A model generated the notes under the pieces. That model was not told where the DNA came from and searched no databases. It saw only the letters and a program-made list of their open reading frames with translations. Positions 1-7,142 of a DNA stretch of 15,789 bases are shown here, in pieces (position 1 is the first letter of the stretch; each line of letters begins with the position of its first letter). The translations under genes were made by a program, and so were the position numbers. The DNA lies in assembly GCA_015487255.1 (NCBI GenBank), contig WFQA01000083.1:1-15789 (forward strand), in the 5' to 3' direction. Origin of the DNA: Paracoccaceae bacterium (GTDB lineage: Bacteria > Pseudomonadota > Alphaproteobacteria > Rhodobacterales > Rhodobacteraceae).

Positions 1-413
1 CGCTGGCGCTCCCCGCCTGAAAGCCCTGTGATCTTGCGCTTGAGCAGCGGGGCGAGATCAAGGGTTTTGACCACCGCGTCAAAGCCGATTTTCCCCATGC
101 CCTTGCCGCGCCTCTCGGCAAAATGCAGGTTGCCCGCCACATCGAGATGCTCAAACAGCCGGGCATCCTGAAACACATAGCCAACCCCGCGCTTATGGGT
201 GGGCAGGAAGTGCTTGCCATCCTGCCAGGGATCACCATCAAACGCCACCCGCCCCGTGGCGGCGGTTTCCAGCCCGGCGATCACCCGCAGCAGTGTTGAT
301 TTGCCCGCACCCGAGGCGCCAAAAAGCGCGGTGATGCCGCTTGGCTCAAACCCGTGCGCCACTTCAAGGCTAAAGCCCGCGCGGCGCAGTTTTATATCCA
401 GCGACAGCCCCAT
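1..413 (-). CDS. modC: Molybdate ABC transporter ATP-binding protein ModC (partial, C-terminus beyond window edge)
   Basis: This is the ATPase subunit that powers molybdate import from the cytoplasmic face of the ModB permease. Reading minus from ATG at 413 gives 137 residues before the window ends. The Walker A motif GASGAGKST is at residues 32-40, the Q-loop region YVFQDARLF follows, and the ABC signature LSGGERQ sits right at the edge. Walker B, the H-loop and the C-terminal Mo-binding (TOBE/MOP) domain expected of a full-length ModC (about 350 aa) are not in view. The start overlaps the modB stop (TGATG), so the two are translationally coupled. The context (modA, modB upstream in order) separates it from other CUT-type ATPases such as PotA or CysA. 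The truncation is only due to the window boundary. Confidence 0.95.
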   Translation of the reverse strand, partial: MGLSLDIKLRRAGFSLEVAHGFEPSGITALFGASGAGKSTLLRVIAGLETAATGRVAFDGDPWQDGKHFLPTHKRGVGYVFQDARLFEHLDVAGNLHFAERRGKGMGKIGFDAVVKTLDLAPLLKRKITGLSGGERQ

Positions 414-1090
414 CAGCCCACCCGCACCGGAATGCGCCGGTTCAGCGTGTAAACCGCCAGCAGCACGGTGAACGAAAACACCAGCAGGATCAGCGAAAGC
501 GCATGGGCCTGGGCGTAATCCAGCACCTCGACCTGCTCATAAATCGCAATCGAAATCACGCGGGTCTGCCCCGGAATATTGCCCCCCACCATCAGCACCA
601 CACCAAATTCGCCGATTGTGTGGGCAAAGCTCAGCACGATGGCGGTCAGAAACCCGCGCTTAGCCAGTGGTGCGGCAACAAAGAAAAACGCATCAAGCCG
701 CGAGGCGCGCAGGCTGGCCGCCGCCTCCATCGGCCCGCGCCCGGTGGCCTCAAAAGCGGTTTGCAGCGGTTGCACCATGAAGGGCAGGGAATAGATCATC
801 GAGGCCAGCACCAGCCCGCTGAACGAGAAGGTCAGGCTGGTGCCGGTGGCATCGCGCCACAGCCCGCCAATGGTGGAATTGGGGCTGAGGAAAATAAGCA
901 GATAAAAACCCAGCACCGTGGGCGGCAGCACCAGAGGCAGGGCGGTGACGGCCTCGATAAAAGGCCGCATCCGGCTTTTGGTGTTGGCCAGCCACCAGGC
1001 CAGCGGGGTGCCGATCAGCAGCAGAAACAGCGTGGTCACCCCGGCAAGCTGCACCGAAAGCCAGAGCGGGCCAAGGTCGGGCCAGCTCAT
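413..1090 (-). CDS. modB: Molybdate ABC transporter permease ModB
   Basis: This is the inner-membrane permease of the molybdate importer, 225 aa, the usual length for the family. The sequence shows about five hydrophobic segments, at roughly residues 10-33, 45-68, 86-108, 148-172 and 197-215. The EAA loop that docks the ATPase is at residues 122-143 (EAAASLRASRLDAFF...). The stretch FAHTIGEFGVVLMVGGNIPG (155-174) is typical of ModB. The ATG at 1090 overlaps the modA stop by four bases (ATGA), and its own stop overlaps the modC start by one base. The three genes are therefore one tightly coupled operon. The family assignment is secure from motif plus context. Confidence 0.96.
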   Translation of the reverse strand: MSWPDLGPLWLSVQLAGVTTLFLLLIGTPLAWWLANTKSRMRPFIEAVTALPLVLPPTVLGFYLLIFLSPNSTIGGLWRDATGTSLTFSFSGLVLASMIYSLPFMVQPLQTAFEATGRGPMEAAASLRASRLDAFFFVAAPLAKRGFLTAIVLSFAHTIGEFGVVLMVGGNIPGQTRVISIAIYEQVEVLDYAQAHALSLILLVFSFTVLLAVYTLNRRIPVRVG

Positions 1091-1818
1091 GCGGGCACCT
1101 CGCCGTAACCGGCATTGCGGATGATTTCCTGCGCGGCCTCCGAGCCAAGAAATGTGGCAAAGGCCACCGCCGCCGGGTTTTCCCCCAGCAACACGGCATC
1201 TTGCAAAATGGGGTTATAAAATGCTTCAGGCAGTTGCCAGCCCGCCCCTTGCCCCAGCGCGTATGATTGCGCCACCAGCCCAAGCTGGGCATTGCCCGAA
1301 GCCACCAGCGCAAATGCCTGCCCGACATTCTGCCCCATCACGATCTTGCCCTGAAGCACCTGCCACAGCCCCATATTTTCCAACGCCTCGCGTGCGGCCA
1401 GCCCATAGGGGGCCAGGGCGGGGTTGGCGATGGCCAGATGCGTAAAAGCGCCCGCCCGCAGGGTCGCCTCATCCACCGCGCCGTCTGGCTGCCAAAGCGC
1501 CAGCAGCCCACGCGCATAGGTAAGGCGGCCAAAGCCCAGCCCGGCCTGCTCCAGCAGGTGCGGGCGCAACTGGTCAGCGGCCAGCAGCATATCATAGGGG
1601 GCGCCATTGGTGATCTGGGCATAGAGCTTGCCGGTCGAGCCATTGGCAAGGGTGATCTTATAGCCGCTTTGAGCCTCGAAAACCGGCCGCAATTTCTCGG
1701 CCGTTTTGGCAAAATTGGTCGCCACCGCCACCAGTGCCTGATCGGTGCCGGCCCGGGCTGGCCAAGGCATGGCCCCGGCCAAGGCGGCCAATATCATGTG
1801 GCGTCGATTGATCTGCAT
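1087..1818 (-). CDS. modA: Molybdate ABC transporter periplasmic binding protein ModA
   Basis: This is the periplasmic substrate-binding protein that delivers molybdate (or tungstate) to ModB. It is 243 aa from ATG at 1818. An upstream in-frame ATG at 1896 exists, but the start at 1818 is preferred because it has a Shine-Dalgarno GGGAG close upstream and begins a proper signal peptide. That peptide has RR at residues 5-6, a hydrophobic core and a likely cleavage after ARA at 21-23. The twin arginine is only weakly Tat-like, so Sec export is as likely. ModA-type sequences follow: VAVATNFAKTAEKL, the oxyanion-loop NGSTGKLYAQI, ADQLRPHLL and NPALAPYG. It is the first gene of modABC and has its own promoter-like element upstream. 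Confidence 0.95.
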   Translation of the reverse strand: MQINRRHMILAALAGAMPWPARAGTDQALVAVATNFAKTAEKLRPVFEAQSGYKITLANGSTGKLYAQITNGAPYDMLLAADQLRPHLLEQAGLGFGRLTYARGLLALWQPDGAVDEATLRAGAFTHLAIANPALAPYGLAAREALENMGLWQVLQGKIVMGQNVGQAFALVASGNAQLGLVAQSYALGQGAGWQLPEAFYNPILQDAVLLGENPAAVAFATFLGSEAAQEIIRNAGYGEVPA

Positions 1819-1852
1819 TGCGCTCCCTTTGGCCGCAGTTCCTTGTTGGCGC

Positions 1853-1881
1853 ATCCTAGTCCAAGCTGCCTCTACCGGCAA
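1853..1881 (-). promoter_or_regulatory. Candidate sigma70 promoter of modABC
   Basis: On the minus strand TTGCCG (1881-1876) and TAGGAT (1858-1853) are separated by exactly 17 nt. Each hexamer matches the sigma70 consensus at 4 of 6 positions. Transcription would start near 1846 and give a leader of about 28 nt before the modA ATG at 1818. This spacing and position fit well, but the call rests on sequence only. Confidence 0.55.
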
Positions 1882-1894
1882 ATCCGAAATTTGC
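1878..1894. promoter_or_regulatory. Candidate operator: perfect inverted repeat over the modA -35 region
   Basis: GCAAAT-CCGAA-ATTTGC is a perfect 6-bp inverted repeat with a 5-nt spacer. It overlaps the -35 hexamer of the proposed modA promoter, where a repressor dimer would block RNA polymerase. It does not resemble the TATAT-based ModE/Mop box that I know, so the regulator is unknown. A 6-bp palindrome alone can occur by chance. Confidence 0.35.
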
Positions 1895-2062
1895 ATTTAA
1901 GCAACAGACAACCGGCCAGGGTGGCAAAAGGCTTGGCCTCCAGCCAAGAAGATTACAAACCAACCCCGAAAGTGATAGGTATGAGGTGGTGTGAATTGTC
2001 TTTTAGCCCTGCCGCACCGGACAAGCCCGATTATTGCATAAATCCAGCCCAAGGAGAACAGA

Positions 2063-2311
2063 ATGGCAGAGTATATCGGCTACCTCGCGGCGATCCTCGG
2101 CACGATCGGCTGGCTGCCGCAAGTTTACAAAACCTGGCGTAGCCGTGAAACAAAAAGCCTGTCTCTGCCGACAAATCTGTTGATTTTCATCACGGTTTCC
2201 CTTTGGTTCATATATGGCTTGCTAACCATGTCCTGGCCGATCATCATGGCAAATGTTTTCGCTATTATCCTGGTTGGCTCAATTGTTATTGCCAAGCTGA
2301 TTTACAAATAG
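2063..2311 (+). CDS. SemiSWEET-type small sugar transporter (PQ-loop/MtN3 family)
   Basis: This is an 82-residue integral membrane protein with three hydrophobic segments (about 5-21, 37-54 and 57-80), the size and layout of one SemiSWEET triple-helix bundle. The PQ motif WLPQVYKTWRSRETKSLSL lies at residues 18-36 on the first helix/loop, as in characterised SemiSWEETs, which act as homodimers in the inner membrane and move sugars down a gradient. A strong Shine-Dalgarno (AAGGAG) sits just before ATG. The gene is divergent from modA and is followed 8 nt later by the glutathione S-transferase gene, so the two are probably co-transcribed. The family is clear, but the substrate cannot be told from sequence. 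Many annotators would only call it a PQ-loop domain protein. Confidence 0.88.
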   Translation: MAEYIGYLAAILGTIGWLPQVYKTWRSRETKSLSLPTNLLIFITVSLWFIYGLLTMSWPIIMANVFAIILVGSIVIAKLIYK

Positions 2312-2319
2312 GAGTGATC

Positions 2320-2925
2320 ATGTATCAGGTTATCGGCACTGCCCGCTCCCGCGCCATGCGGGTATTCTGGATGTTGGAAGAACTGGGGCAGGATTATGAA
2401 ATCATCGAATCCGGCCCGCGTGGCAAGGCAATTTCGGATATAAACCCCTCGGGCAAGGTGCCGGCGCTGATCGTTGACGGCACGGCAATTTTTGATTCGG
2501 TGGCGATCATGCAGTTTTTGGCGGACAGGCACGGCGCGCTGACCTACCCGGCCGGCACGGTTGAGCGCGCGGTGCAGGACAGCTTCACCCAGTTTGGCTG
2601 TGACGAAATGGACGGGGTGCTGTGGCAAGCCACCAAACACAGATTCTATTACCCTGAAGAGCTGCGCGTGCCCCAGGTGCGAAAAGCGGCGATGTGGGAT
2701 TTTGACCGTTCGATGCAATCACTGGCAACCCGGCTGGGAGAAAATGAATTTGTGATGGGTGATAAAATAACCGTGCCCGACCTGCTGCTGAGCCATTGCG
2801 CCGGTTGGGCTTTGGGGATGAAATTTGAATTGCCAAAAGGCCGGATCGGCGAATATTTCAAGCGTTTACGTGCACGCCCGGGCATGAGGCGCGCGCTGGA
2901 GCGGGCCGGTAAAAACGCGGCATAA
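2320..2925 (+). CDS. Glutathione S-transferase family protein
   Basis: This is a 201-aa cytosolic GST-fold protein, the usual length. The thioredoxin-like N-terminal domain runs from about 1 to 75. It has SRAMRVFWMLEELG (10-23; Ser10 could be the glutathione-activating residue, by inference), the cis-proline in GKVPAL (Pro48), and the glutathione-binding DS pair (59-60) before helix 3. The all-helical C-terminal domain follows, containing the N-capping-like stretch MGDKITVPDLLLSHC. The start at 2320 is chosen over the in-frame ATG at 2203 because AGGAG lies 5 nt upstream and because 2203 lies inside the SemiSWEET gene. Substrate and class are not certain. The pairing with a sugar transporter gives no clear functional hint. 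Confidence 0.9.
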   Translation: MYQVIGTARSRAMRVFWMLEELGQDYEIIESGPRGKAISDINPSGKVPALIVDGTAIFDSVAIMQFLADRHGALTYPAGTVERAVQDSFTQFGCDEMDGVLWQATKHRFYYPEELRVPQVRKAAMWDFDRSMQSLATRLGENEFVMGDKITVPDLLLSHCAGWALGMKFELPKGRIGEYFKRLRARPGMRRALERAGKNAA

Positions 2926-2938
2926 GCCAAGCAGACCG

Positions 2939-2998
2939 CCGAGCGAAGCGAGGCCACGGCCGTCGGCAAACACATTTTTTAAGTTTACTTAAAAAATG
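2939..2998 (+). repeat. Dispersed head-plus-hairpin repeat, copy A
   Basis: The head CCGAGCGAAGCGAGGCCA begins at 2939, 13 nt past the GST stop codon. A perfect hairpin follows at 2973-2998: 11-bp arms CATTTTTTAAG / CTTAAAAAATG around a TTTA loop. The same head followed by a different hairpin occurs at 10190 (minus), 10315 (plus) and 15784 (minus). It lies between two convergent genes, a usual site for REP-like elements. The hairpin might also slow transcription from either side, but it lacks a GC-rich stem and trailing T-run. Confidence 0.75.
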
Positions 2999-3052
2999 CC
3001 ACCGGTGCCGCTTGGTGCAATGTCAGGATATTTTACTGCAGCGCCGCAGCGC

Positions 3053-3114
3053 GCGCCTCCTCGGCGACCTGAAGTCGTCGGCTGCGCCTCCTTTGTTCAG
3101 CCCACCTCGTCGGC
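3053..3114. repeat. Two tandem imperfect repeats of about 31 bp
   Basis: GCGCCTCCT occurs at 3053 and again at 3084, and CGTCGGC at 3076 and again at 3108. This gives two adjacent units with conserved ends and different middles. The block lies in the convergent gap between the GST and the desaturase genes. No coding sequence is supported here. Confidence 0.45.
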
Positions 3115-3117
3115 GCG

Positions 3118-3137
3118 TGTTGTGCCAAGGCACAACA
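3118..3137. repeat. Perfect 20-bp palindromic hairpin
   Basis: TGTTGTGCC and GGCACAACA pair perfectly (9 bp) around AA. It lies 46 nt beyond the stop of the minus-strand desaturase gene and could end or stabilise that transcript, although no T-run follows on the minus strand. It may belong to the same repeat cluster as the tandem units beside it. Confidence 0.5.
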
Positions 3138-3182
3138 AAGGTAATGCTCTTATTGTTGCGCTCAGAAAAGCGCCAAGCCGGA

Positions 3183-4058
3183 TCACGGCGCGTTTCTTGC
3201 CTTGATTTGGTCGGAGGTCTTGCGCGAGCCGTCATGACTCCAGCCCGGTGGCTTCAGCGCATAGGCAAAGCGCTGGCGCAGGGTCAGGCCCGGCGCAAAA
3301 ATATCGCGCAGCATGCTGAGCCATTCATGAAACGCCACCCTGAGAGGATTGAAGGTGCCGAGATTTTGCACCAGCCCGTAATCGGGGGTTTCCTGCTCAG
3401 GCACAAAGGTGCCAAACAGCTTGTCCCAGATAATGAAAACCCCGGCATAATTGGTGTCGAGATATTTCGGGTCGCGCCCGTGATGCACCCGGTGGTGGCT
3501 CGGTGTGTTCATCACCATTTCAAACCAGCGCGGCATTTTGTCGATCGCTTCGGTATGGATCCAGAATTGATAAACCAGGTTCACCCCGCCAACAAACAGC
3601 ACCATTTCCGGGCTGAACCCAAATAAAATCAGCGGCGCGCGCAGCACCATCATCAGGGTGAATGTCGCGGTCCAGGTTTGCCGCAGCGCGGTGGAGAGGT
3701 TGTAATGCTGCGACGAGTGGTGGTTGACATGGCTGGCCCAAACCCAGCGCACCCGGTGGCCAAGCCGGTGCACCCAGTAATAACGCAGATCATCCAGCAC
3801 AAAGCAAAGCGCGATCACCAGGACCGAGCTACCAAGATCAAACAGGCGAAACCCCCAAAGCCAGGTGAAAAAACCATAAGCCACAAAGCCCAGCGCCACT
3901 CCGGCCACCACATTGCCCAGCCCCATCAGCAACGAGGTGGCGGTATCTCGGGTTTCATAAGCCCCGCCCCTGCCCTTTATCCTGATCCATAAAATCTCCG
4001 CCACCAGCAGCACGATAAACAGCGGGATTGACAGCATGACCACATCGGGGAAATCCAT
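3183..4058 (-). CDS. Sterol desaturase / fatty acid hydroxylase superfamily protein
   Basis: This is a 291-aa integral membrane di-iron enzyme candidate. Hydrophobic stretches lie at about 5-25, 43-68, 76-92 and 132-164. The histidine clusters that bind the two irons are all present: HRLGH (97-101), HVNHH (110-114), His168 and HHRVHH (188-193). This is the HX3H / HX2HH / HX2HH pattern of the superfamily, whose members use O2 to hydroxylate or desaturate lipid substrates. The specific substrate (sterol, carotenoid, fatty acid or ether lipid) cannot be read from sequence. ATG at 4058 lies 1 nt after the stop of the upstream 136-aa gene, so translation is probably coupled and the two may act together. 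Confidence 0.9.
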   Translation of the reverse strand: MDFPDVVMLSIPLFIVLLVAEILWIRIKGRGGAYETRDTATSLLMGLGNVVAGVALGFVAYGFFTWLWGFRLFDLGSSVLVIALCFVLDDLRYYWVHRLGHRVRWVWASHVNHHSSQHYNLSTALRQTWTATFTLMMVLRAPLILFGFSPEMVLFVGGVNLVYQFWIHTEAIDKMPRWFEMVMNTPSHHRVHHGRDPKYLDTNYAGVFIIWDKLFGTFVPEQETPDYGLVQNLGTFNPLRVAFHEWLSMLRDIFAPGLTLRQRFAYALKPPGWSHDGSRKTSDQIKARNAP

Positions 4059-4059
4059 C

Positions 4060-4470
4060 TTATACCCTCTCGTTCAACACGGTTTTCAGGCGCTCGACCC
4101 AGATATGGCGCAGGGCCGGGTCATTGATCTTTACCGCGATGTGGGGCGCGGTGAAATCGGGAATGCGGATATGCAGCAACGTGCCATCCTCTTGCATCAC
4201 CGCGTCTTTCAGCACCCTTCCGGCAACCCTGTCGCCCATTGCCCAGAGCAGCCCGGTGCTGCCATCCTCAAGCTCGATCAGCGCGGCAAAGCCCGATGGC
4301 TCAAGCAATGCGCCGGTGGCGGGGTGGTCCGGGCACTCGGCCTGCCACATGTCCAGCACCCGCTTCCGGCTATCCAGCCGCACCCGTTTTGAGCCGCCGG
4401 CAAAATGCACCAGTGCAACAATACCGGCTATTCCGGCGGCAACGATAAGCAATGTGATCCAAAGCGGCAT
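4060..4470 (-). CDS. Conserved-looking membrane-anchored protein of unknown function
   Basis: I do not recognise a named family in this 136-aa protein. It has one N-terminal hydrophobic helix (about residues 3-25) followed by a soluble domain of about 110 residues with a basic stretch (GGSKRVRLDSRKR) and a mixed, apparently beta-rich remainder. With a basic segment right after the helix, the soluble part is probably cytoplasmic. The stop is separated by a single base from the start of the desaturase-family gene, so it is likely a partner or regulator of that enzyme (inference). No Shine-Dalgarno is visible close to ATG 4470. A TAGAAT box seven bases upstream hints at a leaderless transcript. 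Confidence 0.75.
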   Translation of the reverse strand: MPLWITLLIVAAGIAGIVALVHFAGGSKRVRLDSRKRVLDMWQAECPDHPATGALLEPSGFAALIELEDGSTGLLWAMGDRVAGRVLKDAVMQEDGTLLHIRIPDFTAPHIAVKINDPALRHIWVERLKTVLNERV

Positions 4471-4477
4471 GGGTGGA

Positions 4478-4505
4478 ATTCTAGCCGAACCCCACCCATA
4501 CGCAA
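4478..4505 (-). promoter_or_regulatory. Candidate promoter of the 136-aa protein / desaturase pair
   Basis: On the minus strand TTGCGT (4505-4500) and TAGAAT (4483-4478; 5 of 6 to consensus) are 16 nt apart and would start transcription almost at the ATG (4470). A perfect TTGACA (4522-4517) also lies upstream, with a poorer partner TATGGG (4500-4495) 16 nt away. One of the two is probably used, and I cannot tell which. Confidence 0.4.
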
Positions 4506-4542
4506 CGGTTTCTTTGTGTCAATCCTTGCGAAACAGGCAGGA

Positions 4543-4564
4543 TTTCGCGACAAAACCCGCGAAA
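4543..4564 (-). terminator. Hairpin directly after the infB stop codon
   Basis: TTTCGCG and CGCGAAA pair (7 bp) around an 8-nt loop, beginning one base beyond the infB stop. There is no T-run, so it is not a standard intrinsic terminator. It may be a weak or Rho-assisted end, or a 3' stabiliser of the rimP-infB transcript. Confidence 0.3.
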
Positions 4565-4565
4565 C

Positions 4566-7085
4566 CTACAGGCTGCGCTCCAGTTCCTCGGTGGTGAAAA
4601 TCTCGATCACATCATCAGCGCGGATGTCCTCGTAATTTTCAAACGCCATGCCGCATTCCTGGCCCGACTGCACCTCTTTGACCTCGTCTTTGTGGCGCTT
4701 CAGGGTTTTCAGCCTGCCTTCATGGATCACCACGTTATCGCGCAGCAACCGCACACCGGCCGAGCGCCGCGCCACCCCTTCGGTAACCTCGCAACCGGCA
4801 ATTTTGCCAACACCGGTGATCTTGAACACCTCTTTGATCCGAGCATAACCGATGAAGGTTTCCTTGACCTCGGGCGAAAGCAGCCCGGAGGCGGCGGCTT
4901 TGATATCATCCACCAGATCATAGATGATCGAGTAATAGCGGATCTCCACACCTTTTTGGTTGGCGCTGTTGCGCGCCGGGGTGTTGGCACGCACATTAAA
5001 GCCAATGATCGGCGCGCCCGAGGCCGCGGCCAGGGTCACATCCGATTCGGTCACCGCCCCAACGCCCGAATGCAATACCCGCACCCGCACCTCGTCATTG
5101 CCGATCTTCTCGCAAGCCTGCACGATCGCCTCGGCAGAGCCTTGCACATCGGCCTTCAGCAGAATCGGCAGTTCGGAAACATTCTCGTCTGCCTTGGCAT
5201 TGGCCAGAAGCTGGTCGAGCGAAACCCCGGCACCGGCAGCGGCCTTTTTATCCTTGGCCACCTGGGCGCGATACTCGGCAATCTCGCGGGCGCGGGCTTC
5301 ATCAGGCACCACGTTGAGCACATCGCCCGCCTCGGGCGAGCCGTTCAGGCCAAGCACCTCGACCGGCACCGATGGTCCGGCTTCTTCAATGCGGTTGCCC
5401 TGATCGTCGATCAAGGCGCGCACTTTACCCCATTGCTCGCCAACCACAAAGATATCGCCGCGCCGCAACGTGCCTTTTTGCACCAGCACGGTGGCCACCG
5501 GGCCACGGCCGACATCAAGCTTGGCTTCGATCACCGCGCCCTCGGCGGGGCGGTCGGCATTGGCTTTCAGCTCCAGCAATTCGGCTTGCAGGGCGATGTT
5601 TTCCAGCAGCTTGTCAAGGCCCTGGCCGGTAATGGCCGAAACCTCCACATCCAGCACATCACCCGACATTTCCTCCACGATCACGTTATGCTGCAACAAT
5701 TCGGTGCGCACCCGGGTCGGGTCGGCGCCTTCGCGGTCACATTTGTTGATCGCGATGATCATCGGCACATCCGCGGCCTGCGCATGGTTGATCGCCTCGA
5801 TGGTTTGCGGCATCACGCTGTCATCAGCGGCCACCACCAGCACCACGATATCGGTCACCTGCGCCCCGCGCGAGCGCATCGAGGTAAAGGCGGCGTGGCC
5901 CGGCGTATCAAGGAAGGTCATCGCCTCACCAGTATCGAGCGTGATCTGGTAAGCGCCGATATGCTGGGTAATGCCGCCGGCCTCGCCTTTCACCACATTG
6001 GTTTTGCGAATCGCATCCAGCAGCGAGGTTTTGCCGTGGTCCACATGGCCCATGATGGTAATCACCGGTGGGCGCGGGGCCTGGTTTTCGTCATCATTCT
6101 CGGGTTCGGATACCAGAATATCCTCCACCGCCGCGTCAGATACCCGCACCACTTTATGGCCGAATTCCTCAACGATAAGCTGGGCGGTTTCGTGGTCGAT
6201 GGTCTGGTTCTGGGTGGCCATGATGCCGTTGGTCATCAGGGCTTTCACCACCTCGGCCACGCGCTCGGTCATCCGGTTGGCCAACTCCTGCACGGTGATC
6301 GCATCAGGCACCTGCACCTCGCGGTAAATCTTTTCACGCTCTACCGGCCCACCCATCATCTTGCGCTTTTCACGCTCCTGGCGGCGCTTCATCGCGGCCA
6401 TGGAGCGCTGGCGGTTGCCGCCGCCACCAAGGGCCTGATTGATGGTCAGTTTACCCGAGCGGCGGCGATCATTGCCACCGCCTTTGGTGTTACGGGTCTG
6501 TTTGCGATCCTCCGCCGGTTTGGCGGCCGGTTTCAGGTTTTTGGGGGCCACCCGCCCGGCTTCGGCGCGCGCGCCGGCCACTTGGGCCTCGGCCGGGTCA
6601 TTGACCGGGGCGGGATTGCGCAGCTTGGGCCGCGCCGCGCCGCTGACGGATTTCTTGCTGGCCTTGGCGGCCTCGGCCTCGGCTTTCGCCTTTTCGGCGG
6701 CCTCTTCGGCTTTGCGCTCAGCGCGAATCTTGGCCTCTTCAGCCTCGCGCACGGCTGATTCCTTTTCAGCCCGGCGTTTGGCGCGCTCCCCTTCGCGGGC
6801 CTCGGATTGCGCCCGCTCTTTGGCGGCGCGCTCCTCTTCCATCGCCCGCGCGGCTTCCAGCGCTTTCTTGCGCCGGGCCATTTCCGCGTCAGACAGATAA
6901 CCGCCCGCCGCTTTGGCCCCGCCTGATTTGGCCCCGCCAGCCCCACCGGGCTTGGGCACAAACACGCGTTTGTTTTTCCGTTCGACCACGACGTTTTTGG
7001 TCCGCCCGTGCGAGAATTTCTGCCGCACCGTGCCGCCTTTAAGCCCCAAGGGCTTTTTGCCGTCGTTATTTGTCGTATCGCTCAT
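4566..7085 (-). CDS. infB: Translation initiation factor IF-2
   Basis: This GTPase brings initiator fMet-tRNA to the 30S subunit and promotes subunit joining. It is 839 aa, normal for alphaproteobacteria. It opens with the alphaproteobacterial IF-2-associated segment (DGKKPLGLKGGTVRQKFSHGR), then a highly charged Ala/Glu/Lys/Arg-rich coiled region (about 65-150) and the conserved N2 region. The G domain shows G1 GHVDHGKT (346-353), G3 DTPGH (393-397) and G4 NKCD (447-450). Domains II, III and the fMet-tRNA-binding C-domain follow. ATG at 7085 has AAAGG upstream. It is the last gene of rimP-nusA-ylxR-infB. The next minus-strand gene is not rbfA, which often follows infB elsewhere. Confidence 0.98.
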   Translation of the reverse strand: MSDTTNNDGKKPLGLKGGTVRQKFSHGRTKNVVVERKNKRVFVPKPGGAGGAKSGGAKAAGGYLSDAEMARRKKALEAARAMEEERAAKERAQSEAREGERAKRRAEKESAVREAEEAKIRAERKAEEAAEKAKAEAEAAKASKKSVSGAARPKLRNPAPVNDPAEAQVAGARAEAGRVAPKNLKPAAKPAEDRKQTRNTKGGGNDRRRSGKLTINQALGGGGNRQRSMAAMKRRQEREKRKMMGGPVEREKIYREVQVPDAITVQELANRMTERVAEVVKALMTNGIMATQNQTIDHETAQLIVEEFGHKVVRVSDAAVEDILVSEPENDDENQAPRPPVITIMGHVDHGKTSLLDAIRKTNVVKGEAGGITQHIGAYQITLDTGEAMTFLDTPGHAAFTSMRSRGAQVTDIVVLVVAADDSVMPQTIEAINHAQAADVPMIIAINKCDREGADPTRVRTELLQHNVIVEEMSGDVLDVEVSAITGQGLDKLLENIALQAELLELKANADRPAEGAVIEAKLDVGRGPVATVLVQKGTLRRGDIFVVGEQWGKVRALIDDQGNRIEEAGPSVPVEVLGLNGSPEAGDVLNVVPDEARAREIAEYRAQVAKDKKAAAGAGVSLDQLLANAKADENVSELPILLKADVQGSAEAIVQACEKIGNDEVRVRVLHSGVGAVTESDVTLAAASGAPIIGFNVRANTPARNSANQKGVEIRYYSIIYDLVDDIKAAASGLLSPEVKETFIGYARIKEVFKITGVGKIAGCEVTEGVARRSAGVRLLRDNVVIHEGRLKTLKRHKDEVKEVQSGQECGMAFENYEDIRADDVIEIFTTEELERSL

Positions 7086-7142
7086 TCTTCACCTTTCAAC
7101 GCCGCGCCCTTGCGTGGCATTTATACCTGTCTGACCCGGGGG

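Noticed and set aside
1819..1896. Longer modA starting at 1896.
   Set aside because: It would place 26 residues before the signal peptide and start upstream of the best promoter; the ATG at 1818 has GGGAG close by.
1932..1948. Inverted repeat CTTGGC-CTCCA-GCCAAG between modA and the SemiSWEET gene.
   Set aside because: It is only 6 bp, has no T-run and no clear promoter overlap; too weak to call an operator or terminator.
4692..6758. A 688-codon open frame on the plus strand, opposite infB.
   Set aside because: It lies wholly inside infB, is rich in His/Gly/Arg as expected from the complement of a GC-rich gene, and shows no protein family. IF-2 on the minus strand is certain.
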